Assembly: GCF_003314975.1 (NCBI RefSeq)
Contig: NZ_QNRF01000008.1
Span: 86,183 to 150,182, forward strand
Source of the DNA: Marinomonas aquiplantarum
Lineage (GTDB): Bacteria; Pseudomonadota; Gammaproteobacteria; Pseudomonadales; Marinomonadaceae
Reading direction: 5' to 3'
DNA: 64,000 bases
The translations under genes and the position numbers were made by a program. The notes under the pieces were generated by a model, which made no database searches, was not told the origin of the DNA, and was given only the letters and a program-made list of their open reading frames with translations. Of this stretch, positions 62,767 to 64,000 are shown piece after piece (the stretch's first letter is position 1; every line of letters starts with the position of its first letter).

Positions 62767-63636
62767 ATGGCAAAAGTAGAAGCAGCTTATCGTAAAGGTC
62801 CAGACTCAAAGCTTACTATCGACAAATGTTTTTATGCTTCTCTAGCACAAGGTAAGGCAAAACGTACTTTAGTTGATAAAGTTTCCATTCCGCTGCGCTC
62901 AGGAAAAGCTTGGAAAGTGCCCGCAGGTCATGTGTTTCGAGTCCTGGTGCCAGAAGGGCCACAAGTGGGTGACTTTAATATGTGGAATCAGCATGATCCG
63001 CGAGAAAAGATGTGGGCATCACGTACTCGTCAATTACAAAGTGCTCATGTGAGTACGTTTGATCGCATCTGGTCAACCTTACCTTTCTTGCGCCCAATGG
63101 TGACCATTATCGATGACACTTTGGCTGATTATGGACAGGATGAGGAAGGTGGTCGTGTTCATGATTTATTAGGGACAAGGTGTGATCCTTATGTAAATCA
63201 CCTCTTAACGGGGGAGGATTTTGATTTTCACTGTCATTCGAACTTAGTAAGAGCGGTTCAGCCTTTTGGTTTAACGGAATTTGATGTGCACGATGTTCTG
63301 AATATTTTTCAATGCACCGGCTTAAATGAAGATGATCAATATTTCATGAAAGCTTGTCCTGCGAAAAAGGGGGACTATTTAGAGTTCTTTGCTGAGATAG
63401 ATTTGCTTTGCGCTTTGTCTTGTTGCCCCGGTGGTGACTTGTCTGTAGATCTATGGGGGCCGGACGCCAAGGATCCGCTATCAACCTGCCATCCATTGGA
63501 GGTTGAAATTTATCAGTTAGAAGAGTCTGCTTTAGAAGGGTGGCAAACTCCATCTAGTCCAAGCTATCAAGGTGGTCATGGTTTGCAAGCCCCGACGATT
63601 GACTGGCAAGCACGAAAAAATGCCATAAAAGGCTAA
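62767..63636 (+). CDS. DUF1989 urea carboxylase-associated family protein
   Basis: A 289-residue protein of the DUF1989 family (members associated with urea/guanidine carboxylase, some being carboxyguanidine deiminase subunits). Motifs: VPAGHVFRVLVPEGPQVGDFN, TIIDDTLADYG and the Cys-rich LSCCPGGDLS...TCHPLEVEIYQ. GGAGG five bases before ATG 62767 fixes the start; the frame continuing to 62716 is a shadow. No carboxylase or deiminase partner is nearby in this window; it is longer than the typical ~200-residue form. Possibly acts on a ureide or guanidine-type compound. Confidence 0.82.
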   Translation: MAKVEAAYRKGPDSKLTIDKCFYASLAQGKAKRTLVDKVSIPLRSGKAWKVPAGHVFRVLVPEGPQVGDFNMWNQHDPREKMWASRTRQLQSAHVSTFDRIWSTLPFLRPMVTIIDDTLADYGQDEEGGRVHDLLGTRCDPYVNHLLTGEDFDFHCHSNLVRAVQPFGLTEFDVHDVLNIFQCTGLNEDDQYFMKACPAKKGDYLEFFAEIDLLCALSCCPGGDLSVDLWGPDAKDPLSTCHPLEVEIYQLEESALEGWQTPSSPSYQGGHGLQAPTIDWQARKNAIKG

Positions 63637-63968
63637 GTTGTTTGTTTTTTAAACGGTTTCACTGTTCTAAACTTGCAAAAAATAAGCAGATCTCACTTTT
63701 TATAAAATTAATCCAATAATCTCAAAAAAGGGCTTGCACTCAAAAATAGGATGCGTATTATACGCATCCACTGACACGGGGTGCGCTTCAAAGCATCGAA
63801 GCAACACCAAAACAAGTCAGCACGCTCTTTAAAATAGATAATCAGATAATTTGTGTGGGCGCTCGCTGGGGCTTCAAAAAAGAAATTGAAGTCTTACGAG
63901 AGTCTAACACGTCAATTCGCTTTATTAAGTAATTGTTAGTGTTTCGAGATTTGAGTGAGCAAACTTTT
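63637..63968 (+). promoter_or_regulatory. rRNA operon promoter and leader
   Basis: An AT-rich stretch (possible UP element) precedes TTGCAC (63734), 16 bases of spacer and TATTAT (63756). Antitermination elements follow: boxA GCTCTTTAAAA at 63824 and a boxC-like TTTGTGTGGGCGCTCG at 63850. No protein gene is present. Transcription reads into the 16S gene at the right edge. Confidence 0.85.
63749..63769. promoter_or_regulatory. Palindrome centred on the rRNA -10 box
   Basis: GGATGCGTATTATACGCATC and the next C make a perfect 9-3-9 inverted repeat around the -10 element, so the core promoter lies inside a symmetric site. It could be a regulator target or simply a conserved promoter form; see findings. 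Confidence 0.7.
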
Positions 63969-64000
63969 TAACTGAAGAGTTTGATCATGGCTCAGATTGA
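63969..64000 (+). rRNA. rrs: 16S rRNA gene, 5' end only
   Basis: The last ~32 bases (ACTGAAGAGTTTGATCATGG onward) match the universal 5' end of bacterial 16S rRNA; the gene continues beyond the window. Too short for a species call. Confidence 0.95.

Noticed and set aside
63673..63706. Second rRNA promoter (TTGCAA ... TATAAA)
   Set aside because: Spacer of 22 bases is too long; the TTGCAC/TATTAT pair downstream is better.

Overview
The window reads as chromosomal DNA of a marine gammaproteobacterium. Gene content, protein sequences and the moderate G+C base composition resemble Oceanospirillales, most likely Marinomonas; this is an inference, because only the first ~32 bases of the 16S rRNA gene fall inside the window (right edge). 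Nearly all of it is densely coding, with many overlapping start/stop pairs and few mobile-element traces.

Layout. (1) 1-5038: the tail of a membrane-lipid/photooxidative-stress type cluster (FAD oxidoreductase, DUF1365, cyclopropane fatty acid synthase, DUF2878, two exported proteins). (2) 5256-7226: a GAF-GGDEF diguanylate cyclase and a DUF6279 lipoprotein. (3) 7482-23502: one long urea locus, urtABCDE (urea ABC importer), ureDABC, a 35-bp-period palindromic repeat array, ureEFG, a HupE/UreJ protein, then a two-component pair whose kinase carries an NCS1 permease-like sensor domain. (4) 23519-27558: radical SAM gene and a FecCD-type metal ABC importer preceded by a near-perfect Zur box. (5) 27808-37563: chemoreceptor, GST, LysR, DJ-1/PfpI, monooxygenase, OhrR-Ohr pair with operators, a Lys-rich HTH protein, an exported hydrolase next to an AraC regulator with shared palindromes, DUF805 and a lipoprotein. 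(6) 37625-48333: an IS110 remnant, a polar amino-acid-type ABC importer, an RpiR regulator and a ureide operon (amidase, HpxW-like Ntn hydrolase, TauE exporter, ureidoglycine-glyoxylate-type aminotransferase, allantoate amidohydrolase, cupin). (7) 48657-57453: a self-contained Fec-type iron uptake cassette bounded by Fur boxes. (8) 57606-63636: allantoinase PuuE, hydantoin/allantoin racemase, GntR, NCS1 permease, LysR and a DUF1989 protein. (9) 63637-64000: rRNA operon promoter/leader and the start of 16S.

How it fits together. Regions 6 and 8 would carry allantoin to allantoate, ureidoglycine and oxalurate/oxamate, giving ammonia and urea-level nitrogen; region 3 imports and hydrolyses urea. 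The nitrogen genes have their own local regulators with recognisable operators (RpiR TGAAAC-N4-GTTTCA, GntR ATTGTATACAAT, and a permease-like sensor kinase). The iron cassette sits between the two ureide blocks, as if inserted. Start sites were moved from the longest open frame wherever a Shine-Dalgarno sequence, overlap or operator argued for it. No tRNA or CRISPR was recognised. All family assignments are from reading the sequence; no database search was run.
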